A stretch of 64,000 nucleotides of DNA from CAITNM01 sp021298215 (GTDB taxonomy: Bacteria; Pseudomonadota; Alphaproteobacteria; Paracaedibacterales; CAITNM01), in assembly GCA_046309815.1 (NCBI GenBank), contig JBKCOJ010000015.1:1-64000 (forward strand), written 5' to 3'. The translations under genes and the position numbers were made by a program. Below are positions 14,908-23,725 of the stretch, in pieces. The notes beneath the pieces are model-generated. The model was not told where the DNA came from and made no database searches. It saw only the letters and a program-made list of their open reading frames with translations. The stretch's first letter is position 1, and each line of letters starts with the position of its first letter.

Positions 14908-17784
14908 ATGCTAGATACAATTCGAATCCGTGGTGCTCGCGAGCACAATTTAAAAAATGTAAGTGTAGACATTCCGAGAGATAAGCTTGTTGTTATCACA
15001 GGGCTTAGCGGATCAGGAAAATCATCTTTAGCCTTTGACACGTTATATGCAGAAGGCCAACGCCGATACGTTGAAAGTCTTTCTGCTTATGCTCGTCAAT
15101 TTTTGCAGTTAATGCAAAAACCCGACGTAGATTCTATAGAAGGTCTCAGCCCAGCTATTTCTATTGAGCAAAAAACAACTTCAAAAAATCCAAGATCAAC
15201 AGTTGGAACAGTCACCGAACTATATGATTATCTAAGATTATTGTATGCCAGAGTAGGTGTGCCTCATTCTCCAGCAACAGGACTGCCTATTGAGGCGCAA
15301 ACGGTAAGTCAAATGGTGGATCGTATTTTAGAGGCGCCAGAAAAAACCAAAATTATTTTACTATCTCCCATCGTGCGCGATCGAAAAGGTGAATATAAAA
15401 AGGAAATCGCTGATCTACAAAAAAAAGGATTTCAACGTATTTATATCGATGGAAAAGTCTATTCCATTGAAGAAGCCCCTACCCTAAATAAAAAAATAAA
15501 ACATACCATTGCGGTTGTCGTTGATCGATTAGTTATAACAGATAGTATTGATCTAAAAACACGTTTAGCTGACTCGGTAGAAACAGCACTAAAATTAAGC
15601 GACGGATTACTTTGGGCACAAAATGCTGATTCAGCAGAAATCACTACCTATTCTTCGAAGTTTGCTTGCCCAGTTTCTGGATTCACCCTGGAAGAGATAG
15701 AGCCTCGATTGTTCTCATTCAATAGCCCTCATGGCGCGTGCTCAACGTGCGATGGACTTGGCATGGAAATTATCTTCGACGAACAGCTCATCATACCTAA
15801 TTCTGATTTAAGCTTACGTGAAGGAGCTATTGCACCTTGGTCCGGGCAGGAAAATGCAAGCAGCGGAAAAAAGGGGCAAATGACCTCTGAATACTATGCG
15901 CAAGTTCTAGATGGAGTCGCGCGTCATTTTAATGAAAGCACAAACATTCCTTTTAAAGAGCTCTCTGAAGATTTACAAAAGACAATTTTATACGGATCAG
16001 GCACTGAAATTATTCCCATAATATATAATGATGGCGTTCGTAAATATATTTCCAAAAAGCCATTCGAAGGAATCGTGCCAAATTTAAAGCGTCGCTGGCT
16101 AGAAACAGAAAGCGATTGGACTAGAGAATTCTTAAGACGTTTTCAAAATGAAACTCCTTGCCATGCTTGCAATGGACATAGACTTAAAGATGAAGCTCTA
16201 AGTGTGAAAATTGCACAACTCCATATAGGTCAGGTATGCGAATTTTCCATTAAAAAAGCTCTGGAATGGTTTGAGAACTTAACTTTATCAAAAAAACATC
16301 AAGAAATTGCTGATAAAATCTTACGTGAGATTCGTAACCGCTTAAAATTCCTTATCGACGTAGGTTTAGACTACTTAACTCTTTCAAGAGCAGCCGGAAC
16401 TCTTTCTGGCGGAGAAAGCCAACGAATTCGTCTGGCATCTCAAGTGGGATCAGGATTAACAGGGGTTCTATATGTTTTGGATGAGCCATCTATTGGGTTG
16501 CATCAACGCGACAATGACCGACTATTAGATTCTCTACGTAATTTACGTGACTTAGGCAATACGGTTGTTGTGGTAGAGCATGATGAGGATGCCATACGCA
16601 CGGCTGATCATGTTATAGATATGGGCCCTGCAGCGGGAGTACATGGCGGAGAAATTATTTCTCAAGGAACGCCTAAAGATATTATGGACTGCTCAAAGAG
16701 TTTAACCGGGCAATATCTAAAAGGAACAAAATCAATCCCTATTCCTATTGATCGTCGCTCCGGGCATACAAATAAATTTTTAAAAATTACAGGCGCCAAG
16801 ACAAATAACTTAAAAAATGTTGATGCAACCTTTCCTTTAGGAACATTTACCTGCGTGACGGGCGTTTCAGGAGGGGGAAAATCTACTCTTGTTATTGAGA
16901 CTTTGTATAAAGCTTTAAACCGCCAGTTTAATCATGGAAGAGAAGTACCTGGAATATACAAGACCCTAGAAGGAGTCGAATATTTAGACAAGGTCATCGA
17001 CATTGATCAATCTCCCATTGGTCGTACTCCAAGATCCAATCCTGCTACCTATGTTGGATGCTTTACGCCTATTCGAGAATGGTTTGCCGGAATACCAGAA
17101 GCAAAGGCACGCGGTTATACTCCAGGTCGCTTTTCTTTCAATGTTAAAGGCGGCAGATGTGAAGCGTGCCAAGGAGACGGTGTTGTTAAAATTGAAATGC
17201 ATTTTTTGCCCGATGTATATGTAGAATGCGATCAATGTCATGGCAAACGATATAATAGGGAAACACTTGAAATAACCTACAAAAATAAGAGTATTGCCGA
17301 CGTATTAGACATGACCGTTGAAGAAGCTGCAGACTTTTTTGAAAATAACCCAGCTGTTGTTGATAAGTTACGCGCCTTAAAACATGTAGGACTTGGATAC
17401 ATAAAAGTAGGTCAACAAGCAACCACCTTATCAGGAGGTGAAGCTCAGAGAGTAAAGCTGGCCAAGGAATTATCAAGGCGTGCAACGGGTAAAACTCTAT
17501 ACATACTTGATGAGCCTACCACTGGATTGCACTTTGAAGATGTAAGAAAACTCTTAGAAGTTTTACATCATTTGGTGGATCAAGGTAATACGGTTCTTGT
17601 AATCGAACATAACTTAGAAGTCATCAAAACAGCCGATTGGATTATTGATATGGGGCCAGAAGGTGGTGAAGGTGGCGGAAGCGTGATTGCGACTGGCACT
17701 CCAGAAGAATTAGCTTGTGTTGCAAAGAGCTATACAGGAAAATATTTGAAGCCATACTTAAAAATGAAGGCTGCTAGTGCATAA
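14908..17784 (+). CDS. uvrA: Excinuclease ABC subunit A
   Basis: 958 aa, the damage-sensing ATPase of UvrABC nucleotide excision repair. It has two ABC cassettes: Walker A GLSGSGKSSLAFDT near 32 with signature LSGGESQRIRLA, and Walker A GVSGGGKSTL near 652 with signature LSGGEAQRVKLA. Zinc-binding CxxC pairs occur at CPVSG/CSTCDG, CHACNGHR and CEACQGDG...CDQCHGKRY. Full length. The 205-base upstream gap (14702-14907) holds no clear promoter or LexA-type box that I can identify. Confidence 0.98.
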   Translation: MLDTIRIRGAREHNLKNVSVDIPRDKLVVITGLSGSGKSSLAFDTLYAEGQRRYVESLSAYARQFLQLMQKPDVDSIEGLSPAISIEQKTTSKNPRSTVGTVTELYDYLRLLYARVGVPHSPATGLPIEAQTVSQMVDRILEAPEKTKIILLSPIVRDRKGEYKKEIADLQKKGFQRIYIDGKVYSIEEAPTLNKKIKHTIAVVVDRLVITDSIDLKTRLADSVETALKLSDGLLWAQNADSAEITTYSSKFACPVSGFTLEEIEPRLFSFNSPHGACSTCDGLGMEIIFDEQLIIPNSDLSLREGAIAPWSGQENASSGKKGQMTSEYYAQVLDGVARHFNESTNIPFKELSEDLQKTILYGSGTEIIPIIYNDGVRKYISKKPFEGIVPNLKRRWLETESDWTREFLRRFQNETPCHACNGHRLKDEALSVKIAQLHIGQVCEFSIKKALEWFENLTLSKKHQEIADKILREIRNRLKFLIDVGLDYLTLSRAAGTLSGGESQRIRLASQVGSGLTGVLYVLDEPSIGLHQRDNDRLLDSLRNLRDLGNTVVVVEHDEDAIRTADHVIDMGPAAGVHGGEIISQGTPKDIMDCSKSLTGQYLKGTKSIPIPIDRRSGHTNKFLKITGAKTNNLKNVDATFPLGTFTCVTGVSGGGKSTLVIETLYKALNRQFNHGREVPGIYKTLEGVEYLDKVIDIDQSPIGRTPRSNPATYVGCFTPIREWFAGIPEAKARGYTPGRFSFNVKGGRCEACQGDGVVKIEMHFLPDVYVECDQCHGKRYNRETLEITYKNKSIADVLDMTVEEAADFFENNPAVVDKLRALKHVGLGYIKVGQQATTLSGGEAQRVKLAKELSRRATGKTLYILDEPTTGLHFEDVRKLLEVLHHLVDQGNTVLVIEHNLEVIKTADWIIDMGPEGGEGGGSVIATGTPEELACVAKSYTGKYLKPYLKMKAASA

Positions 17785-17839
17785 ATGTATCACTTATTAA
17801 GGTTGAATCAAAAATAGAAAAATATTCCACCGAAAAGAA

Positions 17840-17870
17840 TTGACAACCCGTAAGATGAATCTTCTATACT
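17840..17870 (+). promoter_or_regulatory. Sigma70-like promoter upstream of nnrE
   Basis: A perfect TTGACA at 17840-17845 and TATACT at 17865-17870, with a 19-base spacer (18 if the -10 is shifted one base). It ends 95 bases before the nnrE ATG. It would separate the nnrE-GST-comF-ABC1 run from uvrA. The spacer is slightly long. Confidence 0.5.
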
Positions 17871-17965
17871 GAGATGAGAAATAAAAATACAAATAACCGA
17901 TAAAAGCAATTTAAATGATGCCGAAAAATGAAATTTCACAAACTAAAATTAAGGAAGGATTTGCT

Positions 17966-18634
17966 ATGACTCATTTTCCTATTCTCAGCAAAGAAGCAAT
18001 TGAACTCTGCATCTCTGATTATCTAAAGATTACGAAACAAGATGAAGCAACTCTTGTAGAATTAAATGGCTTTGCCTGTGCTAAAGAAATTTTAGACCAA
18101 TTTGGTCCTTTTTCAAGTGATCATATTGTTGTATACGCAGGACCTGCACAAAATGGCAAAAATGGCATCGCAACTGCATTATTTTTGGCAGCGCACACAA
18201 AAAAGATCACGATCTGCATGCCTTCTTTATCGGCAGAAGGTTCTGATGATTTTGATCCAAAACAGATAACAAAATTCTACCCAAACATCGAATTTACCAA
18301 TACGCCGACGTTTGGGGACTTTTATATAGACGCCTTATTTGGAATCGAACTCAATCAAAAGCCAGACGATGTTTACGAACAAATCATTTCCATCCTTAAT
18401 CAACAAGCGACCACCATTGTCTCCATCGATGTTCCAAGTGGCGTAGATGCTGACACATCAAGTTGTGCAGGAGAAGTTGTAAAGCCTAACTTGACTCTTG
18501 CGGTATCTTGCCTGAAGCCTGTTCATTGCACTGCATCTGCAAAAATGATTTGCGGTGATATAGCATGTGTTGACGCAGGGCTACCTAGAGAGTTTGTTGA
18601 AAAATATGCTGAAAAACAAAAACTCGCATGCTAG
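17966..18634 (+). CDS. nnrE: NAD(P)H-hydrate epimerase (YjeF N-domain), divergent
   Basis: 222 aa from the ATG at 17966, preceded by AAGGAAGG; an upstream ATG at 17915 has no ribosome binding site. NnrE epimerises damaged S/R-NADHX so that the dehydratase NnrD can repair it. Features are the YAGPAQNGKNG loop (58-67), IDALFGI (121-127) and the potassium-site SIDVPSGVDAD (153-163). The usual NNGGDG loop reads QNGKNG, so one Gly and the Asp are replaced. Many bacteria fuse NnrE to NnrD (about 500 aa), but here only the epimerase part exists and no NnrD is in the window. Activity may be weakened. Confidence 0.75.
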   Translation: MTHFPILSKEAIELCISDYLKITKQDEATLVELNGFACAKEILDQFGPFSSDHIVVYAGPAQNGKNGIATALFLAAHTKKITICMPSLSAEGSDDFDPKQITKFYPNIEFTNTPTFGDFYIDALFGIELNQKPDDVYEQIISILNQQATTIVSIDVPSGVDADTSSCAGEVVKPNLTLAVSCLKPVHCTASAKMICGDIACVDAGLPREFVEKYAEKQKLAC

Positions 18635-18667
18635 CATAGGCTTACTTACACATAACCAAACAGATAA

Positions 18668-19303
18668 ATGATCCTTTATTCTTTTCCAAGCTCCCCTTTT
18701 GGATGCAAAGTTAAAGCGGTCATTTTAGCCTGTGAAGAAAAAGATATTACTACCGAACATTTTCATCCCTGGCTTGAAGATCCTTCTTTTCGGGCATTAA
18801 ATCCTTTAGGCAAAATTCCTGCTCTCAAAATAGATGAAAAAGAAGCCATTTTTGATTCCCCTGTTATCTGTGAATACATCATGGAAAAAGCAGGAAAAAT
18901 CACCACTTTAATGCCCAACCGATTGAAATCTTTAAAAGTTCAAGCATTAGTAGATGGCATGGCAGATGCCGCCGTTTCAATGCGTTATGAACACTTCTTC
19001 AGGCCAAAAAAATTACAGTGCGAAGATTGGTATAATAGGCAATACAACGCCTTAACAAGTGGCCTGTCTTATCTGGAATTTCATTTTGATGATTACTTAA
19101 GTAGTGGTGTATTTTTTGAAAACTTATGCGCTTTTACTTTCCTTTCATACCTGGATTTACGATTCGTCGACACACCCTTTCATAAAAAAAATAAAAAGCT
19201 TTATAGGTGGTACTTAGAATTTATGCAAAGACATCCATTTTTAGAGCCTTCTCTGGCAAAAGATCATCCCATTCCAGACAACATAACGCGTTTGCAAAAG
19301 TGA
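18668..19303 (+). CDS. Glutathione S-transferase family protein
   Basis: 211 aa. The N-terminal thioredoxin-like domain (residues 1-80) has the GST pattern: YSFPSSPFGCKVKAVI with Ser/Cys candidates for glutathione activation, LNPLGKIPAL with cis-Pro, and the SPVICEYI segment that binds the glutamyl moiety. A helical C-domain follows (about 90-205). It resembles the alphaproteobacterial single-domain GSTs of unknown substrate. Its stop overlaps the GTG start of comF (GTGA), so the two are likely translated together. Confidence 0.85.
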   Translation: MILYSFPSSPFGCKVKAVILACEEKDITTEHFHPWLEDPSFRALNPLGKIPALKIDEKEAIFDSPVICEYIMEKAGKITTLMPNRLKSLKVQALVDGMADAAVSMRYEHFFRPKKLQCEDWYNRQYNALTSGLSYLEFHFDDYLSSGVFFENLCAFTFLSYLDLRFVDTPFHKKNKKLYRWYLEFMQRHPFLEPSLAKDHPIPDNITRLQK

Positions 19304-20031
19304 TTTTTAACATTCCCTTTTTACAAAATATCGTTAATTTCTTGCTTCCTCCTCAATGCGCTTTATGCCGAGAGACTGTTCAAAAGTCTTACACACTGTG
19401 TGCCAGCTGTTGGCTGCAACTTAAATTCATTACCTCCCCAAAATGCTTATCTTGCAGTATCCCACTGGAAAATGTGGATCACGATATGACCTGTATAGAT
19501 TGCCTGAAAACTCCGCCTCTTTTTACCAAAGCATACTCTCCTCTTGCTTATAACCACGCTATTAAAAAACTTATTTTACAATATAAAAATCACGATGCTC
19601 TTCATTTGGGCCCCATGTTTTTGCAGTGGATTCAACATCACATACCCGAGAACATCGACATTTTGATTCCTGTGCCTTTACATTGGTGGCGATTTTTTAT
19701 TCGCCAATACAATCAAGCAGCAGAACTTGGGAAGCTTATTGAAAAACAAAAAAATATTCCGATGAACACAAGAATTTTAAAGCGAATCCGCGCTACGTCT
19801 TCACAAGGCCATAAGAGCAAAATCTTACGTTACCAAAATCTTGAAAAAGCTTTCACGGTAACTGATAAAAAACACCTCCTGAAGAATGCTAATGTGCTAT
19901 TGATTGACGATGTGCTTACAAGTGGCGCAACAGCAAATGCTTGTGCGAAATCTTTAATTGAGGCAGGCGCCAAAAAAGTAGAGGTATTAACTATTGCTAG
20001 AGCCACAAAAGGACATGATGGAACAGCTTAA
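19300..20031 (+). CDS. comF: ComF family phosphoribosyltransferase-like protein
   Basis: 243 aa from the GTG at 19300, which overlaps the GST stop as GTGA; a longer frame from 19207 would overlap the GST by about 100 bases and shows no homology there. The N-terminal zinc ribbon has CALC, CASC, CLSC and CIDC pairs (residues about 20-75). The PRTase domain follows, with PVPLHWWRFFIRQYNQA and the PRPP loop VLLIDDVLTSGATANAC. The family is linked to DNA uptake in naturally competent bacteria, with unclear enzymology. The 3' end overlaps the next gene by 14 bases. Confidence 0.88.
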   Translation: MIFNIPFLQNIVNFLLPPQCALCRETVQKSYTLCASCWLQLKFITSPKCLSCSIPLENVDHDMTCIDCLKTPPLFTKAYSPLAYNHAIKKLILQYKNHDALHLGPMFLQWIQHHIPENIDILIPVPLHWWRFFIRQYNQAAELGKLIEKQKNIPMNTRILKRIRATSSQGHKSKILRYQNLEKAFTVTDKKHLLKNANVLLIDDVLTSGATANACAKSLIEAGAKKVEVLTIARATKGHDGTA

Positions 20032-21292
20032 ATCTTTAAAAAGACTCTTTGATGTTGGAACAACCGTAACTGGCATAGGTGCTCGTCTTGGCGCCAAAGA
20101 ATACTTGGGGGTAAACGTTAATGACGAAATATATGCGCAAAAATTAAGACATGCTTTTGGAAATTTAAAAGGACCGTTTATGAAGATGGCTCAATTTTTG
20201 GCAACGATTCCCGATGCTTTACCGCAAGAATTTGCCAAAGAGTTTTTAACGTTGCAATCAAACGCCCCTTCAATGGGCGAAGGATTTGTAAGGCGTCGTA
20301 TGGCAGGAGAATTAGGATCCAATTGGCGTAATTCATTCCAAGAGTTTTCATTGCAAGCAGCTTATGCCGCTTCCTTAGGACAAGTGCATCAAGCCTTTAA
20401 TAAAGAAGGTCAAAGACTTGCTGTAAAATTGCAGTACCCAGATATGGAAACAGCGATCAGTGCTGATTTAAGGCAAGTGAATATGATTCTGGGAATTTAT
20501 CACTCATTCAATAAATCCATAAACACTCAAGATATTGTCAATGAAATTAGCGATCGACTTTATGAAGAATTAGATTATGTTCAAGAAGCAGAAAATATGG
20601 AGTATTTCAGAAGTATTCTTTCCCATAACCTTGATTTCGTAGAGATTCCTAAAGTATATCCCGAACTTTCCACCCAACGCCTTTTAACGATGCAATGGCT
20701 GGAGGGAAATTCTATTCTCAAATATGTAGATCACGAACAATCATTGCGCAATGATCTAGGGAAAAAGCTTTTCCTTGCCTGGTATTGGCCCTTGTATAGA
20801 TTTGGCTTGCTTCACGGAGATCCTCATCCTGGGAATTACTTAGTACTGAATGATAAAAAGATTGGATTACTTGATTTTGGCTGCATTCGAAAATTTGAAA
20901 AAACATTCTTGCAAGCTGTGATAGATCTTTACGTAGCTTTAAGAGACAATCATCGGGATCTAGCGGTTGACGCATATAAGCGCTGGGGCTTTACCAACAT
21001 TAACAATGAACTTATTGATGTATTAAATCAGTGGGCAAAACTTTTATATGATCCGCTTCTGGAAGATAGAGTTCGCCCCATTCAAGATAGCAGAGGAGGC
21101 AAAAAAGGTTGGGAGATAGCGAGAAAAGTGCATAAACAATTGCATGAATTAGGAGGCATTAAACCTCCAAGAGAATTCGTGTTTATGGACCGTGCTGCTG
21201 TTGGTATAGGATCAGTTTTAATGCACCTTGGCGCAGAGCAAAATTGGCACAAACTTTTTGAAGAAATTATTGCAAAGGACTATGTTAGATAA
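20018..21292 (+). CDS. ABC1/AarF-family atypical kinase
   Basis: 425 aa from the second of two adjacent ATGs (20018), with AAAAGG 5 nt upstream. An UbiB-like protein kinase-like ATPase, a family tied to ubiquinone and lipid metabolism. The motifs are in order: KMAQ replacing KxGQ (normal for this alphaproteobacterial branch) in KMAQFLATIPDALPQEF, the Ala-rich AAYAASLGQVH, VAIK-type AVKLQYP, HGDPHPGN and LLDFG. There are no transmembrane helices at the C-terminus, unlike E. coli UbiB. A bidirectional terminator follows immediately. Confidence 0.88.
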   Translation: MEQLKSLKRLFDVGTTVTGIGARLGAKEYLGVNVNDEIYAQKLRHAFGNLKGPFMKMAQFLATIPDALPQEFAKEFLTLQSNAPSMGEGFVRRRMAGELGSNWRNSFQEFSLQAAYAASLGQVHQAFNKEGQRLAVKLQYPDMETAISADLRQVNMILGIYHSFNKSINTQDIVNEISDRLYEELDYVQEAENMEYFRSILSHNLDFVEIPKVYPELSTQRLLTMQWLEGNSILKYVDHEQSLRNDLGKKLFLAWYWPLYRFGLLHGDPHPGNYLVLNDKKIGLLDFGCIRKFEKTFLQAVIDLYVALRDNHRDLAVDAYKRWGFTNINNELIDVLNQWAKLLYDPLLEDRVRPIQDSRGGKKGWEIARKVHKQLHELGGIKPPREFVFMDRAAVGIGSVLMHLGAEQNWHKLFEEIIAKDYVR

Positions 21293-21327
21293 AAAGCCTG
21301 ACAATATTAGATAATGTCAGGCTTTTT
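21291..21327. terminator. Bidirectional terminator between ABC1 kinase and membrane protein genes
   Basis: An 8-bp GCCTGACA/TGTCAGGC stem flanked by AAAAA on the left and TTTTT on the right. It works for the plus-strand ABC1 gene, whose stop it overlaps, and for the convergent minus-strand gene ending at 21339. Confidence 0.88.
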
Positions 21328-21338
21328 ATCTTTAGATT

Positions 21339-22175
21339 TTAATGATGTGATACAGTAACGTGATGAGCCGCAGATTTGTGATTTATATTCTTAGCTGAGC
21401 TAGCATCTTCAAGTAGCATTACGTAAAAGATAATAGCTGTCTTAAAAATAACAGACATGATAAATAGGGAGTAGTTATTTGATTGGTTAATAATATCAAA
21501 CTCATTTTTAATAACAGCAGTAAGAATCATACCTATAACAAAAGCCTGCGTTAAAAGAGTAAAGACGGTGCTTTCCTGTTTGAAAAAGCCAACACCTAAC
21601 CCTAATCCTATTAAAATTGCAAGCATCACTATGTATCTACCAACTTTGGAGTATAGTGTTTTAAAGTGCTTTACCAATGCTATTTCTTCCAAAAATATTT
21701 CAAAAAAACCTAACACGCACACTATGAAAATTGCATAAGTACTAGAAGCTAAAGCAGGAAAAGCACTTGTTAAAGCGATTAGCATCGCTCCCAATACAGC
21801 CATGTGAAAATAAAACACAAAGCTATCTGGTTTTGCCTTCTTTTTGGTTCTATCAAGAGCTATTTTTTCCAAAGCGTACATTAAGCAAAATGCAGCCAAA
21901 AAGGTTATGAAAATTACACACATCAAATGATGTTCTTGTTGTAAAAATTTTATACCCGTATGAGCAGACACAGGTTTAATTTTTGCGATTACATCGGGAA
22001 CCATAAAAACAAAAACAGCTGCAATAGCCATACCTCCACCAACAGAGGCTATCTTTGACACATCAACCCCGGAGAATTTTCTTATTATGGGCAACACCAT
22101 AGGGGCAAGAAGCAATATTAAGCTAGCAACTACCGGTGTAAAGTAATTACAATGGGTTAAGCAATTCATATCCAT
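21339..22175 (-). CDS. Polytopic inner-membrane protein with His-rich tail
   Basis: Not firmly recognised; 278 aa with about eight hydrophobic segments. The first pair flanks GGGMAIAAVFVFMVPDV, and a later helix contains FEIFLEEIALVKHF, with acidic and His residues inside the membrane region. The spacing and the GG...P motif loosely recall ZIP-type metal permeases, but the diagnostic HNxxD and HExPHE are not there. The C-terminus is soluble and His-rich (HKSAAHHVTVSHH). There is no clear Shine-Dalgarno sequence; the start could be either of two ATGs six bases apart. Monocistronic. A metal-related transporter is only a guess. Confidence 0.6.
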   Translation of the reverse strand: MDMNCLTHCNYFTPVVASLILLLAPMVLPIIRKFSGVDVSKIASVGGGMAIAAVFVFMVPDVIAKIKPVSAHTGIKFLQQEHHLMCVIFITFLAAFCLMYALEKIALDRTKKKAKPDSFVFYFHMAVLGAMLIALTSAFPALASSTYAIFIVCVLGFFEIFLEEIALVKHFKTLYSKVGRYIVMLAILIGLGLGVGFFKQESTVFTLLTQAFVIGMILTAVIKNEFDIINQSNNYSLFIMSVIFKTAIIFYVMLLEDASSAKNINHKSAAHHVTVSHH

Positions 22176-22266
22176 GAAAATAAATCATATTGAAGTTTAC
22201 ATATATAGTATTTCATGAAGGAATATATGTAGTAAATATATTAAATAGCATGTATAAAAACTTAGT

Positions 22267-23187
22267 ATGCAAATAGAGCTATTCCTTGAATCCCAAGTAG
22301 CTGATCGTAATGCTTCATTAAATACTCTTGAAGCATATAATCGCGACTTACATCACTTCATGAAGTGGCTAGCGAAGCCTTTGAATGACGCAACAAAATC
22401 AGATATAGAGCAATACATACAATATCTGCGCACAAATGAATTCAAAGCTAGTACTATCAACAGACGCATATCTGCCTTAAAGCAATTTTATTTGTTTTTA
22501 TTCAATGAAGAAATAATTACAAGTAATCCCTGCTTGCATATTAAGACGGCAAAAAGTCCAGCTATCTTACCAAAAGTATTAATTTCAGACGAAATAGCAG
22601 AATTTCTAGATTTTTTGAATAATGCTAAAGATCCTGGCCATATTAGAGTAAAAGCTATTTTAGAGTTATTGTACGCTTCTGGCCTTAGAATCAGCGAGCT
22701 CATAAAATTACCTGTTAATTGTATCGTTAAAGGAAACCAAACCCCGCAACCCATGATTTTAGTTAAAGGAAAAGGAAATAAAGAGCGCTTAGTGCCTTTG
22801 AATGAAACGTGTATTGATGCCTTGTTAGCTTATCTGAATGTTCGAGAAATTTTTGTAAGCACTGATAAAAGCTCACTTTTTCTTTTTGCATCAAGAAGCA
22901 AAGAGGGTTGCTTAACAAGACAGCGTATCGGTCAGCTTATCAAAGAAGCTGCTATAGACTTTGGCCTTGATCCTAGCGTTATCTCCCCTCACGTTTTTCG
23001 CCATAGTTTTGCCACTCATCTTTTACAAGGAGGGGCCGATTTATTAACCATTCAAAAGCTACTTGGCCACAGTGACATAGCAACCACACAAATTTATACG
23101 CATGTTATGCCTACTTCGGTTTATAATCTGGTACAAAAGCACCATCCCATTACAAAACGTAATAAAAAACTTGAAATCATCAAATAA
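22267..23187 (+). CDS. xerD: Site-specific tyrosine recombinase XerD-type
   Basis: 306 aa. Resolves chromosome dimers at dif together with a XerC partner and FtsK. The N-terminal SAM-like domain (1-90) has LEAYNRDLHHFMKWL. The catalytic set is complete: R141 in ASGLRISEL, K169 in GKGNKER, H242 and R245 in HVFRHSFATHLL, H268 in LGHSDIATTQ and Y277 in IYTHV. The length and lack of element-specific extensions favour the housekeeping recombinase over a phage integrase. No att-like repeats flank it. XerC versus XerD is not certain. Confidence 0.88.
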   Translation: MQIELFLESQVADRNASLNTLEAYNRDLHHFMKWLAKPLNDATKSDIEQYIQYLRTNEFKASTINRRISALKQFYLFLFNEEIITSNPCLHIKTAKSPAILPKVLISDEIAEFLDFLNNAKDPGHIRVKAILELLYASGLRISELIKLPVNCIVKGNQTPQPMILVKGKGNKERLVPLNETCIDALLAYLNVREIFVSTDKSSLFLFASRSKEGCLTRQRIGQLIKEAAIDFGLDPSVISPHVFRHSFATHLLQGGADLLTIQKLLGHSDIATTQIYTHVMPTSVYNLVQKHHPITKRNKKLEIIK

Positions 23188-23224
23188 AATACCTACCTTA
23201 CCGATAGAAAGTAAGGAAAATTAT

Positions 23225-23698
23225 ATGCAGTTAGTAGATTCTCTTCACGATAAGTTTGATACCATTATTAATCCAATGGGTTACGGAGTTGTGCGCGTTC
23301 AAATAACGGGAACAATTCGAAAAACTCTGCAGGTGATGATCGAACGATTAGACGAAATGCCTATAAATGTGGATGATTGCGCACAAGTAAGCAGAACGCT
23401 TTCGGTACATTTAAATGTGGAAGATCCTATTGCGGGCGCATACGTTCTCGAAGTGTCTTCTCCTGGCCTTGATAGGCCCATTACAAGACAAAAAGATTAT
23501 AAACGTTTCCTTGGTTCAGAAATTATGATAAAAACAATATTGCCTGTTGAAAATCGTAAGAATTTCCAAGGGTTTTTAGAAACAGCCTCAGAAGAGTGCG
23601 TTTCTTTACACCTAAAGCACCCTCTAGATAGTGGATCAGATCGTATCGACATTCGCTATGGCGATATTCGCCAGGCAAATTTAGTGAGTTCTATTTAA
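23225..23698 (+). CDS. rimP: Ribosome maturation factor RimP
   Basis: 157 aa from the ATG at 23225 (MQLVDSLHDKFDTI), with AAGGAAAA upstream; an upstream in-frame ATG at 23102 lies inside xerD and is unlikely. Needed for 30S subunit maturation. The conserved core is present: GYGVVRVQ, the acidic VDDCAQVSRTLSVHL and YVLEVSSPGLDRPI. First gene of the classic rimP-nusA-infB operon. Confidence 0.95.
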   Translation: MQLVDSLHDKFDTIINPMGYGVVRVQITGTIRKTLQVMIERLDEMPINVDDCAQVSRTLSVHLNVEDPIAGAYVLEVSSPGLDRPITRQKDYKRFLGSEIMIKTILPVENRKNFQGFLETASEECVSLHLKHPLDSGSDRIDIRYGDIRQANLVSSI

Positions 23699-23725
23699 TT
23701 AAAGAAAGATTAACGTAGGGATACC

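Noticed and set aside
19207..19299. Longer N-terminus for ComF
   Set aside because: It would overlap the GST gene by about 100 bases; the extra residues are the GST coding sequence read in another frame and the zinc ribbon begins after the GTG at 19300.
22267..23187. Possible phage or island integrase
   Set aside because: Size, complete Xer motifs and the housekeeping neighbour rimP argue for chromosomal XerD; no att repeats or tRNA gene adjoin it.
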